A stretch of DNA of 64,000 bases from Erodium maritimum. Lineage: Eukaryota > Streptophyta > Magnoliopsida > Geraniales > Geraniaceae. Within the stretch, counting starts at the first letter, position 1, and the number at the start of each line of letters is the position of its first letter. Made by a program: the position numbers and the translations under genes. The notes beneath the pieces are model-generated. The model was not told the origin of the DNA and ran no database searches. It worked only from the letters and a program-made list of their open reading frames with translations. The DNA is taken from NCBI GenBank assembly GCA_963921825.1, contig OY997592.1, positions 59,974,336 through 60,038,335 on the forward strand, in the 5' to 3' direction. Positions 21,902-34,640 of the stretch are shown piece by piece.

Positions 21902-24218
21902 GTCTACCCCCTTAAAGGAATTTCGTCCCTGAAATTTAAAACGAACGCGCTCCTCTTGACCCTATCTTAGGGAACGTCCGATTAAAATTCACAAGCGAGG
22001 GTTCCGCGGGGTACTTCCGCAGTTTGGGAAATACGCGGAAGCTGATAGGCAGCTACTCTAGTCCCCCCTAAAGATCTCAAAACGTTCGATAAACTGCGGG
22101 GCCAACTTGCCTCCAACGCGATTGAACCGCTAAAAGTCCTTCGTAGGCTCGCCTTCAGAAATACGCGCTCACCGATTGTAAACTCCAGATGTCTGCGCCT
22201 TCTATCTGCATAACTCCCTTGCCTGCTCTGCACGGTCTTTAACCGTTTCCGATTTTTTTACGCACAATCACTTAGTAGTGCTTCACTAGATCACGCTATT
22301 TTCTCAAACGCCATACTTGGCGGTACAAAACCGTCTCACCCAACTTTACGAAAACACGCGCAACGTTTTACTAACTCAAGAAAACCGAGTAACAACACAA
22401 GTCGAGCAACATCTAAACACTTAAGAAAACTAAGGTGAGGATCTCGAAATCTCACTTCGGAAATTCCGTCGTCAACGGTATCCTGCTGGAACCTTTTAAA
22501 GTCAAACCAAGTCGAAACCACACATAACGCAACTCAACCAATTTCTCCTTAGTGATCGTCACAGGATCAAACCCAACGGAACTCAAGTACTAACAAGTCA
22601 AGACCGACTACAACCAACTTCCAAGGGAGTAATACGTACTCCAAACAACAAACAAAAGACCTCACTAACACCGAAGGATCTGGAAGAATCGTTCGTTTCA
22701 TCACATCTCGTGGAAAGGTAGGCGTACCTCAAATAAGTGAATAAAACAAAACACCGACCTCTAGTTGGAAGTTGGCACGTCTCAAAACGTACTACCATTA
22801 GAAGCTCACGTTATCCGAAGTACGGCATGCTTGCCCAATTCTAACGACAGGTCACACCTGGTAAAACCGTTCAAGATTCTCCACTTGATAAAGATTCAAC
22901 CATCCAACAAGTACCACGATCCTAAAATAAGGAGAAAATAACCATCCTCAACTATGGTCGATCACGAAAGTTAACCGATTTGCTATAATTCTCTTACCGT
23001 CGATATCCGTTCACACTTCTGACAAAACCATCTTACAAGTCGCTTCGTATAATTCACTGTATCTGTGAGACCACAGTTCTCAAACCCGGTGCACAGTTCC
23101 GTACAACCACGAACTCTACCAACATCTTGTCGGACGAACGACGCAAAACAACAAGAACGGTGGAACCTCGTACTGGCACTCTAGCCGAAAGTAGACGTCC
23201 TTCAAGACACCAAAATAAACGTACAATAATCACACTCGACAACGAAACACAATCCAAGATTTATCAATAAAGTTTATCCCCATCGGTGGTCATTCTTATA
23301 CCGATTACACTTGTTCACGAGCTGCCGATCAAAACAACTAAGTCAAATCCACCCTAGTCATCCCATAAGGAGTAATCATCGTGCACTATGATCTCGATAA
23401 TTTGAACCGTTCAGAAACTAGCGCGGTTCCTTCCATTGTCCCTTGAACAACTCAAAACCAACAACGATTAATTCTTAACTCTCCATGTGCCCATGCATGG
23501 CACAAAATCCAACCTACCACACAACGTTTTGTTCGGTGCCATCGTGTTACTCGCCTGGAAACTTGTGGTAGTCGCCCTCGGCTATTAGTTGCCGGGTTTC
23601 AACGTGAGGTGTTCTCACTTCTATGGCGTAGCCTTATGGTTATGCCTAGTCCTCGCGGGACGAATGTAGGGAGCACATTCTAATTCAATCTCTGAAGTAC
23701 GACACACACTTGTGCAACTTTTCGCTCGCTAAACGGGATGTTGAAACAAAATCGCATTGAAGGTTAGAATCTTATGACCTAAACCTTCTAGCGGAGGTAA
23801 AAGAAGCTGGAGATTACTACTCATGTGGGTTATGGGCCCACCACGCTTCCGCTGCGCTACTTTGATCTCATCATTGCTCGGTCATCTCTTGTGACCGTTC
23901 GGACCATTTATTGGTCAAGGTCGCAGCCTTTCACTGCTCGGGCATTCGCTGCCGATAGCGTTCGACGAGCGTCTCATGTTTCACCAATCGGTTCTTAAAA
24001 CTCGATCCTCACTATCGAAGAAGGAAAAGAACTTCCCGTACTACTAGGGCCGTTGCTCCTCTTTCAAACCCAAACTGGCGTTCGTTGGTACTATCACACC
24101 TCTGGTCGGTGTGTTTAAGATACAGGTGGGCTTACCGGTTTTAATTTCTACCCAAACAGAAAATAACCACGAGAACAATACGACCAAGTGTAAGCTTAAG
24201 TGTTAGCAAACACAATCC
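21902..24218 (-). mobile_element. Retroelement fossil: integrase tail and unrecognisable pol
   Basis: On the minus strand, 21982-22233 encodes MQSRQGSYADRRRRHLEFTI and GERVFLKASLRR, the integrase C-terminal region of Tekay/Del elements. Beyond that, 22240-24218 is decayed retroelement sequence in which I can place no domain. It is broken throughout. Confidence 0.7.
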
Positions 24219-27210
24219 TCAATGTAAATCGTAAGCATGCACTCTAAGCGATCTCAAGATCGGTATCAAGTCCTCAGCTCGGGCCTGACAATCGCGTATG
24301 CTCGGCCCTGCTGAATCAGAAGTCCTCCTCTCGGTGGTGGTGGAAGAATCTGCTGCTGTGATAGCATGTCCTCTTATCGGCTCTCGTAGGCCGACCTGCA
24401 GGACGGTTTGTGAATATAACAATCCATGGGCAGTTCCGGCCCAGATGTCCCAACTGTCTGCACGAATGACAAAATTGTGCCACCGGGGCAGATCCAACCG
24501 ACGTTGCTGCCCCAACCCGTCGTGTCCCACCGGGCTGGGTCCGCGATTGAAACAATCCTGAGGTCCTCTGCCTCTTAATATTGTGACTCCTTGACGGCCT
24601 TAAGATGCTACTCGGCCTCGGCCTGCTCTTCCGTGCTCTGGCGGTCTCCTTAAGATGCTTCTCAATGGCTAGCGCCTGATCCACTAGTACAGAAAGTCCT
24701 CATTCTAAAGGTAATAACTTGATCCGCGACAGACGGGGTGAGTCCTCTCTCGAACACCCGTGGCGGCTCTCCCCGGTTTGCACCATCTCGGCGCGAAGCG
24801 GTACAAGAACCTGAACCCTGCCTCATACTTAGAGACGATCATCCCTCTCTACTGCATATCCAACAACTGCTGGTGTTGGTCCTCTCGAACGGATCTAGGG
24901 AAAGGTATTGTTCCAGGAACAATCTATTGAACAACTAAAAGTCACCTCCAACCCTGATCTGCACATGCTACCACCAGTATCATGCTTCTTTCTCAAGCTG
25001 AACAGTCGTGAAAATATTCTCAGATGACCATCCAAATACTCTCGAAGTAATGAAGTTGCGGGTAATCCGCTCCAACCATACTATCACTGCCTTGGGGTCC
25101 GAACTCCCGGGATTGATTGGCGTACTCAATCTACGAAAATTTATGAGAGACTGGCCGTGTTGTTGTGCACCTGGTCTGGCCTCTCGATAGTGACGACGTC
25201 GGCCGTAGGCACATACTCTGGTGCTGGTACTGTAGTCTCCTATTGAGCGCTGAGCGATGCTGGTACTGCGCGAACCACCTCGTCCATAGGGGTCGCCTGA
25301 GTCAACTCTGCGACTGGAGGAACGCTCGATAGTGACCCCACCGGTCCACCTCAAAACGTTGGTGCCCTGTGCAAGCAGCACCCTGGGCGCTCGCCGCCCC
25401 TGCCAGACCAACAACATGTGTCTGGCTCTGCCCCACAACTAGGCGGCTCCTGGTATCCCTCGGGATGTAAACACGAGACATCTCGTGTACTCGTTGCATT
25501 TAAAACGCAAGTACTCATAATCTGAATTTAACTCAAGCGGTTCGATTTCTCATGCGTCTAAAAGGGATCCTACTTGGATCGGTAGTACGTAGTCTCGTTT
25601 AGAACAACCGGTTCGATCAAAACACAAGGACGTTCATGCGCGTCTCACAAAGATCAAAATAAGACCAACCGCACTTGGCTCAGTAGATATACATATAATA
25701 CTTTCTATATAGGCAGAAAAGGCCGCAACTTAATGCGTCTCATAACAGCAATCAACGGTGTTCAACCAAACCAATCAACTCCCATAGGAGGGACAATCTC
25801 AATCAATTCACACAATTCGTAAAGCAACAAGCATACCCCTCGATTGGGTCTCTTCCCAACACTAGGGTCTAGAATCGCAACACGATAAATCTCACAACAT
25901 GTCCTCAACTCTTTTCCGTAATCTTCAGCCCTTACTTTTTCCTTATAACATTCATGTCGATCTCACGTCGTTACATCCCTCTATCACGCTCGACTACAGT
26001 GGCGCCTCTAAGTCAGCCCGTGATAGTGCAAGCACTTCAGTTTCTACCAAAAATTCGGCATGACTCGTTTGTATTTTCCTCTAACCATCCGCTTAAGCGG
26101 GACATTTATATAATAACCTGTACACAGAGTCCTACCCATAAGGTGCACACAAAACATCTCAAACACACAACCTCTTGAACACCATAAATAACCCACGCGG
26201 GTCTTAGCAAATAACTCATTATTACCTGGTCAATTTAACCCTTCAGGTTTTACTTAACAATCAACGGTCGTCCTAAGCGGCAATTTCCTCAATAATTATT
26301 TAATCGACGTGTTATAACCAACCCGAGCATCTCTCGTTCATCTGATTTAAACCCGATCTTAATCCCAACCTCAATCTCTGTCTCGACTTACTTTCCATTT
26401 CAAACTCAATATTAGTTTCAACTTTAATTCTTAAATAACGGTGGACACTTAAACAAGTCGACAATTACCAATTAAATTTTCGCAGGGCATTCAATACTTA
26501 GAGTCTCACGCTCCGCAAGGTACACAACACAATCAATACACAAGGAACACAACACAATCAATACACAGAGTTCTCATACTCTTCAAAGTATACAACACAA
26601 TCAATAACCGAAATTCCCATGTTCCTCGAAGTTCTCAGTGTACAGAGTTCTCGTGCTCCCCAAAACACCACGGGGTTCTCGTGCCCCAAAATACCACGGG
26701 GTTCTCGTGCCCCAAAATCTTAGAATCGTTGCACGCTTTACCGACTTCTAGTCGGAAGGTGGGTACACCTCAACAAAATCACCCATAAAATCACAATTGT
26801 CGTAGTACACTCTTAGCTTAATAACTCACTCCATTGCCACCAAACCACAAAAACTCAAATTAACAATCTTTTTGAACAAATGATTTACTCAACAACCAAT
26901 TTGCAACGACTCGATAATCGTTCGTTAACCCAATACCAATCTCAACCATTCGGCTTCACCGATCACTGTATCTTACAGTCAATAGGGTAAGGATCCCGAT
27001 CAAGCGATGTAACCATCATAATAAAGAGATTCAAATTTAAACAATCATTGAGACAATCAAGATTCGCGTTGTTCCCACTCTACGCATCAAATATTTTCAC
27101 TTGCGTCACTGAGCACACGACTTAGACCTTCTAACTCTACCCACCTAATTGACGTTGGTCCGAGGTTTTGAAAACAAGTTCAAAATTTAACATGTTTCAA
27201 CTGAAACCAG
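24219..27210 (-). mobile_element. Retroelement fossil: gag remnant and leader
   Basis: A CCHC zinc knuckle, FCHSCRQLGHLGRNCP, is at about 24430-24480 on the minus strand. A gag-like stretch with INPGSSDPKAVIVWLERI lies at about 25010-25140, and an ATG-led start near 25499 reads MQRVHEMSRVYIPRDTRSR. The leader 25500-27210 is AT-rich with short CACGGGGTTCTCGTGCCCC duplications near 26665-26712. The gag is broken. Confidence 0.72.
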
Positions 27211-27222
27211 GCTCTGATACCA
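27211..27222 (-). promoter_or_regulatory. Primer-binding site, initiator tRNA-Met type (minus strand)
   Basis: GCTCTGATACCA is the reverse complement of TGGTATCAGAGC. It lies three bases inside the 5' LTR and fixes the minus orientation of the element. Confidence 0.92.
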
Positions 27223-28174
27223 AATTGTCACGCCCCAAATCCGGTTTTGGCCGGAATCGAGACGCGACCGAAAACAATCGAGATAAAAGTAGTAAAACTG
27301 TAATAAATTCTTTTAAAACTGAAAGCGAGTCCAAAGAATTTCTCAATAATTCAATCCAAAATTCAAATAAGGTGTCAAAACTTAACAGGTAACATAAGGT
27401 AAATAAAGTTCAACAATGTGGACCAATACACCTCTGATACAACCCTCAAAACATCCGGAAGCTCCCGAGCCTCGAATTTTCCAGATCTCAAGTACACCTG
27501 TACACACAACAAATAAATAAATAGGGGTGAGCTTACGCTCAGTAGGGAAAATCGTAAACAACTTTAGCCTCCAAGTTCAATAATAAAACTGTTTTAGTTC
27601 GTTGTCACAAAGTGCTTAAAACTCTTAGACCAAACGCTATAATAAAAAAATAAAAAGCAACGAGAATAATAGTGCATAACGATAACTTCCCAACGAACAA
27701 ATAGAGAACATTATAATAAAATGGAAAACCATCACAACTGGAAACGAGTAAACACTAGTAATCAATGAAAGACTATATAATCAGTGAAATGAAATAATAT
27801 CGCTTTTTCGACAATAACAGTAGCTTAAAAGATTCCATGAAAATACTAAAACGTAACGTAACGATTAAAATGGGAGTAATTGATATCACGTCAACCACTT
27901 GCTTTCTCAAGCCTCCGATCCATGGATAGATTCTGGGATCACCTCGGTTCCCATATACCGATCCGCCAGAGTATCCATATCATATCATATTTTCCCTCGG
28001 TCCAGAGGAGGCACATGCGTCGAGGCACCGGAAACCATCCCATAGGGACGCTCATCGTCGGGATTCTCGGAAATGCCTCCAAAGGACCATATGTCATAGG
28101 GAACCAAGGTAGTGCTCCACCGGGACGCACGCCCTTGGGTGAAACCTCAGTAACCATCTCTAATGAAATAATCC

Positions 28175-28312
28175 ACTCAATATCTCGCAGGATCTGCCGA
28201 GCCCTCAGGCTCCTCTCATCACTCAATATCCCGTAGGATCTGCCGAGCTCTCAGGCTCCAATAATCACTCAATATCCTGTAGGATCTGCCGAGCTCTCAG
28301 GCTCCTCACGTC
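28175..28312. repeat. Three 46-bp tandem units in the LTR
   Basis: Units start at 28175, 28221 and 28267, each ACTCAATATC followed by GTAGGATCTGCCGAGCTCTC (first unit slightly diverged). A fourth copy begins at 28313 and breaks off. Confidence 0.9.
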
Positions 28313-28366
28313 ACTCAATACCTCACTGTATCTGTCCAACTCCAACCACCACAACGGCACCGGATT

Positions 28367-28367
<1 letters not shown>

Positions 28368-28406
<39 letters not shown>
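28368..28406. repeat. Homopolymer of 39 C
   Basis: An unbroken run of C (G on the minus strand) inside the LTR. It may be a real slippage product or a consensus error, since such runs are hard to sequence. Confidence 0.9.
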
Positions 28407-28407
<1 letters not shown>

Positions 28408-30125
28408 CGGTGTAGTACTGAAACAAACAACCGAACAAACAAACAATTCAAGAATAAGAATAAGGAAAATGTACTATAACTTATCCATCAATAAACAATT
28501 ATATCAACACAATCATTCAACTAATCAACAGTAAAGTAAACTAGTTCCATTAGACTCTTGATTATCCTAATATCTATTAACCAAGCATGTGAACCTAGCA
28601 CACAACTAATCCGAGAGCTCTTCACAGACTCTCTACCAGTAAATCAATTCCCAAGTATTGAAAGCGAGTTACACTGGTCATCTTCATCCTAAGAATGCAT
28701 TCTAGACACTTTCGGTTATTAGTAATTGAAAGACAATTATTCTAGTTATTCGCATCCTATATTCCATTCTAGGACCTTTCCGATTTTATTAACCTAATAT
28801 GCATACTATTATCGAAATTACTCGAGTAGTTAGGACTTTCCCTAACTTGTGGTCTTCCTCTAATAATACTCTGATGAAAAGCTCGAGTGGTCACAACTCC
28901 GTTCTTCACACGGGTTCCGACGTGATCTTCGTTCTTCTAGCTCGGTTCCAAGCCCTTGATCTCGGGCGAAGTCCCGTCTAGATTTGACAAATAAAACGTC
29001 CGAATCAAAACCAGTAAAAGTCCGAAGATCCACTGATTTAACTAAATTGTCCTTTAAATTCTCACCTTTAATTAATTAAATCAGATTTTAAAAATATTTT
29101 CTTTGAAACAGGGTTGACCCGGATCCGACCCGGACTCGGATCCAATGCCTGACCCGGACCCAGACCCCATGCCTGACCCGGACCCAGTTCCGGTCCCAAC
29201 TCGAACCTGAGTCCAAGTCCAAGTCTGACTGAAATGGGTCGGGGCCTGACCGGCCTGCCTGAGGCCCAACTACGCTGGCCCAAGGCCCGTTTCGCTGGTG
29301 GTCCAGCTCGAGTGCAATGTTGGGGCGGCGAGGATTTGTGCAGTTCCCCGGCGGCGACGAAGTGCTCGGAGGAGTCGTGGCGACGTTGGAGTGGTTCCCG
29401 TCGCCGTACCGTTGAAGTTCTCCGGTGGCCCTCGCTCTGTGATGAAAAATCGCCCTCACGAAGCTAGAACTCGAGCTCGGCCATGGATCTGAGTCGAGTT
29501 CTCCGGCGCGGTTTGAGACGTCGCGAGGGTTTCCGTCCGACGAGACCTCGCATACGTGCGATTCACAGGCGGAGAAGAAGGCTGATGCGTGGCTCACCGG
29601 TGCCGAGAGCCTGACACCACGCGATGCGATCTGGGGCTCGGGCTCGGTGAGGAAGACACGGGACGCGAGGTTCTCGGTGAAGCTCGCTCACCGGCGTCGA
29701 ATGATTCACACGGAGACGGGGCTGGAGAGGACGACGTCGATGAGGATGGAAGGAGCTTGAGTGCGAGAGTGAGAGATTGGAGGATCTGAGATGGGGAGAG
29801 GAGCGAGATCTGAGTTGGGAGAGAGAGAGGTTTCGAGGAAGGAGAAACGCGATTCTCGGTTCGCGTGCGCGGCTGGAGATGAAGAGATGCGTGAAGGGAT
29901 TAGGGTTGGACATTGGGCCTCGAGTGGCTTGGGCCTGGTCATGAGCGCGTGGGCGGGCTCGGCCCATGCGTGTTGAGCAGACCTGGGTCTGAGCCAGCCA
30001 GGTCCAATGCTTCTTTCTCCCCTCTTTCCCCCCCTTTTTTGCAAACGATTCAATAATCGACTCGCTCCCCAACTCGACGACGTTCTCAACGATAAATTAT
30101 CGAAATAAAATTTCAGGTCTTTACA

Positions 30126-30859
30126 ATAACCGTCTTGTCCCCGTGGTGACTTCCCCGTCCATGGGCTCCCTGGTCTTCGAGTGGACAATTCTTCCACTTC
30201 CAATGCATGCAGTCAAGACTCCCCACCATTTCGGGAAACCATCGGATGTACCCTTCTCAGAGTAAGCATTCCATGTCAGCCGGTGTGGGTGTACGCTCAT
30301 ACTCGGCTCTGGATACCTCAATGACGGCCTTGCAAAACTTACGTAAACATTCAAGTACGGTGCTTACCCCAATGTGCAGAGTTTCGTCCAATGAATCGGC
30401 CGAGCACCCATACGCAAGCATCCGTATCGCGGCGGTGCACTTTTGTTCCATTGATGAGCCCAACCATGAGGCCGCATCGGGCTTCTGAACGAAGTAATTG
30501 TCGTGTTCCTTGACCTTGTCCATAATCCGTTGAAAAAATGGTTTGCACATACGGAACCGACGCCTAAACATATCTGGGCCATATATGGGATGATCTACAA
30601 AATAGTATCTCATTAATTGGTCGTGGGCTTCAGCACGACCTCTGTTAATCTCTCTTCGCATTGGTTCCCCACGAGCGGCCCTCTCAATCCTTGGCATTTC
30701 TCTCTGCATGCTCCTCTCAAACCTCCACCAGACTAGTTGCTCAACTGCTCGCATTTGGGATGCCATGTCCTCATATGTCGGCAATTGGGCTACCATATCC
30801 TCATATGTCGGGAATTGGGCTGCCATCTCCTCATATGTCAGAACATCGTCGTCGGACAT
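30126..30859 (-). pseudogene. PIF/Harbinger transposase, N-terminal part
   Basis: The frame starts MSDDDVLTYEEMAAQ with three ~12-residue FPTYEDMVAQ-like repeats at the N-terminus. It continues with MRREINRGRAEAHDQLMRYY, FRRRFRMCKPFFQRIMDKV, AIRMLAYGCSADSLDETLHI and PTPADMECLL, the helical DNA-binding half of Harbinger transposases. Near 30180-30260 a second frame carries GSLDCMHWKWKNCP-type sequence, so there is a frameshift at roughly 30250. The gene then stops at the LTR at 30125, before the first catalytic aspartate region is complete. The C-terminal piece is at 5113-5401. Confidence 0.88.
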
Positions 30860-31410
30860 TTTGGAAATGAAATAGTAGAATATGGGAATGGGAGAGTGAA
30901 ATTGGAGAATGGGTGTGAAAAAAATGAGGTTGGGGTTGGGGTATTTATAGGGTTTAAATTGTTTTAAATTTAATTTTTTTTAAATAGCCGTTACCGACCG
31001 TTTTCAAAGGGTCGGATTTTTTTTCATTGCGAAAGGAAGGGAGCGAGCGAGGGACGCAGGGCGAGGGACGCGCGCCCGGCGCGCGTGAGAGGGATGAGGG
31101 GCGAGGCTCGTTGTGTGTGCTCTTATTTTATGTTTAAAAATGTGCGAAATTTGTTTTGTATGTCATTATAAGAGCATCTGTAGTCAGTAATGTTTATTGA
31201 CGTTTTCTAAACGTCGATAAAATTATCGTGGACACGTCGATTTTTTGACGCTTTCATGCACGTGATGAATATCGTCATTAGAAAGCGTCGACAACAACGA
31301 CTATATTTGTTGGTGACCATATTTGACATCCGAAATTAATAAGTTGAAAAAAATCAAAAGTTATGATAAGTTTTGAAGTTAATTGAGTGTAAATTAGTAC
31401 AAATAGATGT

Positions 31411-32789
31411 ATGTTTGAACATAAAAAAAACTCTGATCTATTCTACTATCTCATCCTCAAATTGGTGTCCGAAATTTTCCTCCCCAAGTCTATGTCAAAC
31501 TTTTTCGAGCGACAAATCGGAGGTACAATCGAACATGCAATCGAAAATAACATTATGAATCCATCTTCCGAAGTGAAAAATTGTTTGATCGAGTCATGAA
31601 CTCACCACTTGTAGCATCGCTCCGTGAGAAAAAATGATTACATTTGGAGAAAACCTGTGGCATGGCATGAATGTTTAATGCGCGAATACTTTTGTGATCA
31701 ACTGGTCTACAACCAACTTCAATTTCATCGTCTTTCCGAATGCTCAAGGATGTTTTTGCGCGTATTGTATTTGCACTAGAACAACATGACGAATACTTTC
31801 AACGAGGCATTGACTCTTTGGGACAAGTATCATTATGTCCACATCAAAAATATATTGTAGTTATTAGGTAGTTGTGTTATGGATCTGCATGTGAGGGCAT
31901 TGATGAGTATCTCCGAATGGGTGAGAGTACAACTCTTCAATGCGTGAAACGGATTTGCAAGGGAATAATTCAAGTGTTCGGTGTGACCTACCTACGTTAA
32001 CCTAGCCATGTAGATATGAATAGGATACTAGTAGTTAACGAGACACATGGATTCCCCAGGATGTTGGGTGGTCTTGACTGCATGCATTTGGGAGTGGAAG
32101 AACTACCCAACGGTATTAAAGAGAATGTACTCACGTCGGGATCACGATAATATCCCAACAGTGATGCTCGAGGTCGTGGCCATAGAAGACTTGTGGTATG
32201 ACATGTGTTTTTTTTGTACGATAGGGACAAACAAAAATATTAATGTGCTCAACCATTCGAGGTTGTTCTCGGACGTCGTCAATGATTTACAACCACCGAT
32301 CACTTACACGGTAAATGAACAATAGGACAACCTTCCTTATTACTTGGTTGATGGTATTTACCCATTGTGACCATTTTTGAAAGAAAAAAAACAATCATGT
32401 TGCCGCAACTCCCTAAGCACAAGAAATTTGCTAGAGTTCAAGAAGCTTGTAGAAAGAATGTGGAACGAGTATTTGGGGTCCTCCAAGTTCGATCACACAT
32501 TATCATTCGTCTGAGCCCAATGTGAAAGCCATCATCACTTGATCTAATCATGAATGCATGTGTTATCATGCACAATATGATTGTGGAGGTTGAATGCCAT
32601 ACATACAGATATTGTATTCAACAAGTAGATGAAGATTGATCATCTGAACCAAGATTCAATCAGGGAACACATGTCCATTCCCATTTCATACTTGCAAACA
32701 ATGATAGGATAAAGAATTGTCATGCTCATAACGTATTGAAAGAATACACCATCGAGCACATAAAGACTATGTTTGGAAACGACGATTGA
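31411..32789 (+). pseudogene. PIF/Harbinger transposase pseudogene, plus strand
   Basis: Translation across frames gives the family's landmarks in order: SKDVFARIVFALEQHDEYF, GIDEYLRMGESTT, a GFPRMLGGLDCMH stretch near 32050-32090, KHKKFARVQEACRKNVERVF and MNACVIMHNMIVE, ending KEYTIEHIKTMFGNDD before a TGA at 32787-32789. This is nearly the whole transposase with several in-frame stops and frameshifts (for example GTAG and TAAC changes around 31870 and 32000 interrupt the frame). It pairs with the inverted copy at 33289-34640. Confidence 0.85.
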
Positions 32790-32919
32790 TTATTGTATCA
32801 CCCTGTTTCTAATTTCGTCCATTTCAATTATACCGTAGTTGCAAATACAGTGTGTTTTCTTTGAAGTGTAATGCAATTTTATTTAGGTTCAATCTTCTTT
32901 AAATCCAAAAAACGATATT

Positions 32920-33130
32920 TAGCTTCATCTTTTAGCCTACATCAGACTAATGGAGTGTAAGTCAAATTGTATTAGTTAGGCTAAAAGAGGAGAGAGAAAC
33001 AAATGTTCTCCTTTTAACCTTAACCTTTTTGTCTCATTGAAGTTAAAAGGTTTAGGCTAAAAGGAGAAAATATGTTTCTCTCTTCTCTCTTAACCTCGCT
33101 AAAACAAACTAAAAGGCAGTCTATAAATCT
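32920..33130. repeat. Foldback at the junction of the two Harbinger copies
   Basis: The block GGCTAAAAGAGGAGAGAGAAAC ends are mirrored: left AGGAGAGAGAAACAAATG with TTCTCCTTTT, right (reverse complement) AAGAGAGAAACATATTTTCT with CCTTTTAGCC. The CTTTTAGCCT tails of both copies can be aligned in opposite directions around a short TTTTTGTCTCATTGAAG centre. This marks the symmetry axis of the composite element. Confidence 0.7.
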
Positions 33131-33288
33131 GTTAAAGGCTAAAAGGTAGGTTAACAGATTTTTTATGGAATTAAAAAAAACATAATTGAAATGTTACAAA
33201 ACTTTAAAAGGAACATTACATTAAACTACGATTACTAAAATTGAAATGAGTGAAATTTGAAGTATGGAATTAAAATTGAAAACAATCA

Positions 33289-34640
33289 ATCATGGTCTCC
33301 AAACATAGATCAAATGTGCTCGATGAATTATTCTTTCAACAAATCATGAACATGGTGAACGTGAATCCTATTGTTATTTGCAAGTATGACGTGGATAGAG
33401 ACGGGCATGCCTTTATTTAATCTCGGAACGGATTGGTCATTGTCTTCATCTATTTGGTCAATATGACCTTTATGTGTATGACATCCTACCTCTCCAATCA
33501 TATTGTGCATGATAACACATGCATTCATGATCAGAGCAAGTGACGCAGGCTCATTCGGCTCAGACGAGTGATAACATGAAATCGAGCTTAAAGGACCCCA
33601 AATGCTCATTCCAGATCCCTCTTGCAAGATTCTTGGGCTGTAGCAAATTTCTTGGGCGTAAGGAGTTGAGGCATCGATATTGTTTACACACAAAAAAGTC
33701 ACGGTGGATAAATACCATCAGTCAAGTAATCAGGGATATTGTACTCGTGTGCATTTACTGTGAAAGTCACTGGTGGTTGTCATCTATTGACGACGTCCGA
33801 GAAAAACCTCGAATGGTTAAGCACATTGATGTTGTTGTTCAATCCTACTATACCAAAAAAATGTGTGTCATATCCACAATCCTACGTGGCAACAACCTCC
33901 AGCATCACTGTCGGACACTGTCCTGATCCCTTCGTGAGTTTTTTTTCTTTCAATGTCGTTGGGCAGTTCTTCCACCGTCAATGCATGCAGTCAAGACTAC
34001 CTAACATCCTGGAGAATCCATGTGCCTCATTAATTGTCAATATTTTATTCATATCCGCTTGGTTAGGCCTACGTAGATAGGTAATTGGGTCGGACACCTC
34101 AATCACTCTCTTGCAAAACTTTCTCACACATTCAGGAGTCGTAGTCTCACACATTCTGAGGTACTCGTCAATGACACCACCTTCCATTTCATAACACAAC
34201 TGCCTAGCAACTGCAAAACATTTCTGATGTTGAGAGAATGATACCTTCCCCAAGGCGTCAATGCCTCGTTCAAAATATTCATCAAGTTGTTCCAATGTGA
34301 ATACGATACGAGTGAAAATATCCTTAGGCATTCGAAAACGACAACAAAATTGTACACATTATTGTATACTAGATGGTCAATTGGTCACAAAAGTAGTAAT
34401 GCACTAGACGTTCATGCATTGTCACACAATCTCTCCCGATGTAATATTTTCTCTCACGAAGCGACGTTGCGGGAGGTGGATTCATGACTCGTTCAAACAA
34501 AATTTGAACCACTTGAGATGGATTCATGATACTATTTTCGATTACTCGTTCAAGTTGTTGCTTGTTATGCCTAACGTTGGTAACATATACTCCTAAAATT
34601 GTTCTTCGAAATAATTCGTCATTGAATCAAGGAATGACAG
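33289..34640 (-). pseudogene. PIF/Harbinger transposase pseudogene, minus strand
   Basis: The best preserved piece, 33978-34331, reads MPKDIFTRIVFTLEQLDEYF, EGGVIDEYLRMCETTTPECV and GFSRMLGSLDCMH. Farther on the strand, 33328-33702 carries MNACVIMHNMIGEV and ends HVHDLLKE. The region between (33703-33977) holds the catalytic part with LEVVAT and NNINVLNHSRFFSDV. Upstream to 34640 is the N-terminal region with PSQVVQILFERVMNPP-like sequence. Several stops and frameshifts interrupt it. It is the inverted homologue of 31411-32789. Confidence 0.83.

Larger units (their letters stand above)
21451..30125 (-). mobile_element. Second Ty3/Gypsy Tekay/Del-like retroelement fossil, minus orientation
   Basis: Parts on the minus strand: full 5' LTR 27226-30125, primer-binding site 27211-27222, leader and gag remnants to about 24.2 kb, integrase tail about 21.95-22.24 kb, polypurine-tract-like end just right of 21901, and a partial 3' LTR 21451-21901. 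The right LTR ends in TTTACA and joins the Harbinger transposase gene directly at 30126. The coding region is broken in many places and much of pol is unrecognisable. The 450 bp that the two LTRs share are about 96-97% identical by eye, so it looks older than its neighbour (inference). Confidence 0.82.
27226..30125 (-). repeat. 5' LTR of the second Tekay-like element
   Basis: On the plus strand it starts TGTCACGCCCCAAATCCGG and ends AGGTCTTTACA. The 2,900 bp include a degenerate family hairpin (TGAGCTTACGCTCA, 27528-27541), three 46-bp tandem units, a 39-base C run and a GC-rich tail (29100-30020) that gives spurious long frames on both strands. Confidence 0.85.
4069..31122 (-). mobile_element. 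PIF/Harbinger DNA transposon, split by about 25 kb of nested retroelements
   Basis: Target duplications TTA are at 4066-4068 and 31123-31125, the 3-bp site typical of PIF/Harbinger. The ends are GAGCATGTACAATG (left, read across a later hAT insertion) and GAGCACACACAACGAG (right, reverse complement). The transposase gene runs on the minus strand: N-terminal part 30126-30859, C-terminal part 5113-5401. Between them lie only retroelements (5402-30125). About 130 residues of the catalytic middle of the transposase are not found on either side, so this copy cannot be autonomous. No Myb-like accessory ORF is visible. Region 30860-31122 is 5' leader with GC-rich terminal sequence. The left end abuts the 9-bp duplication of the neighbouring MULE with one base between. 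Confidence 0.85.
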
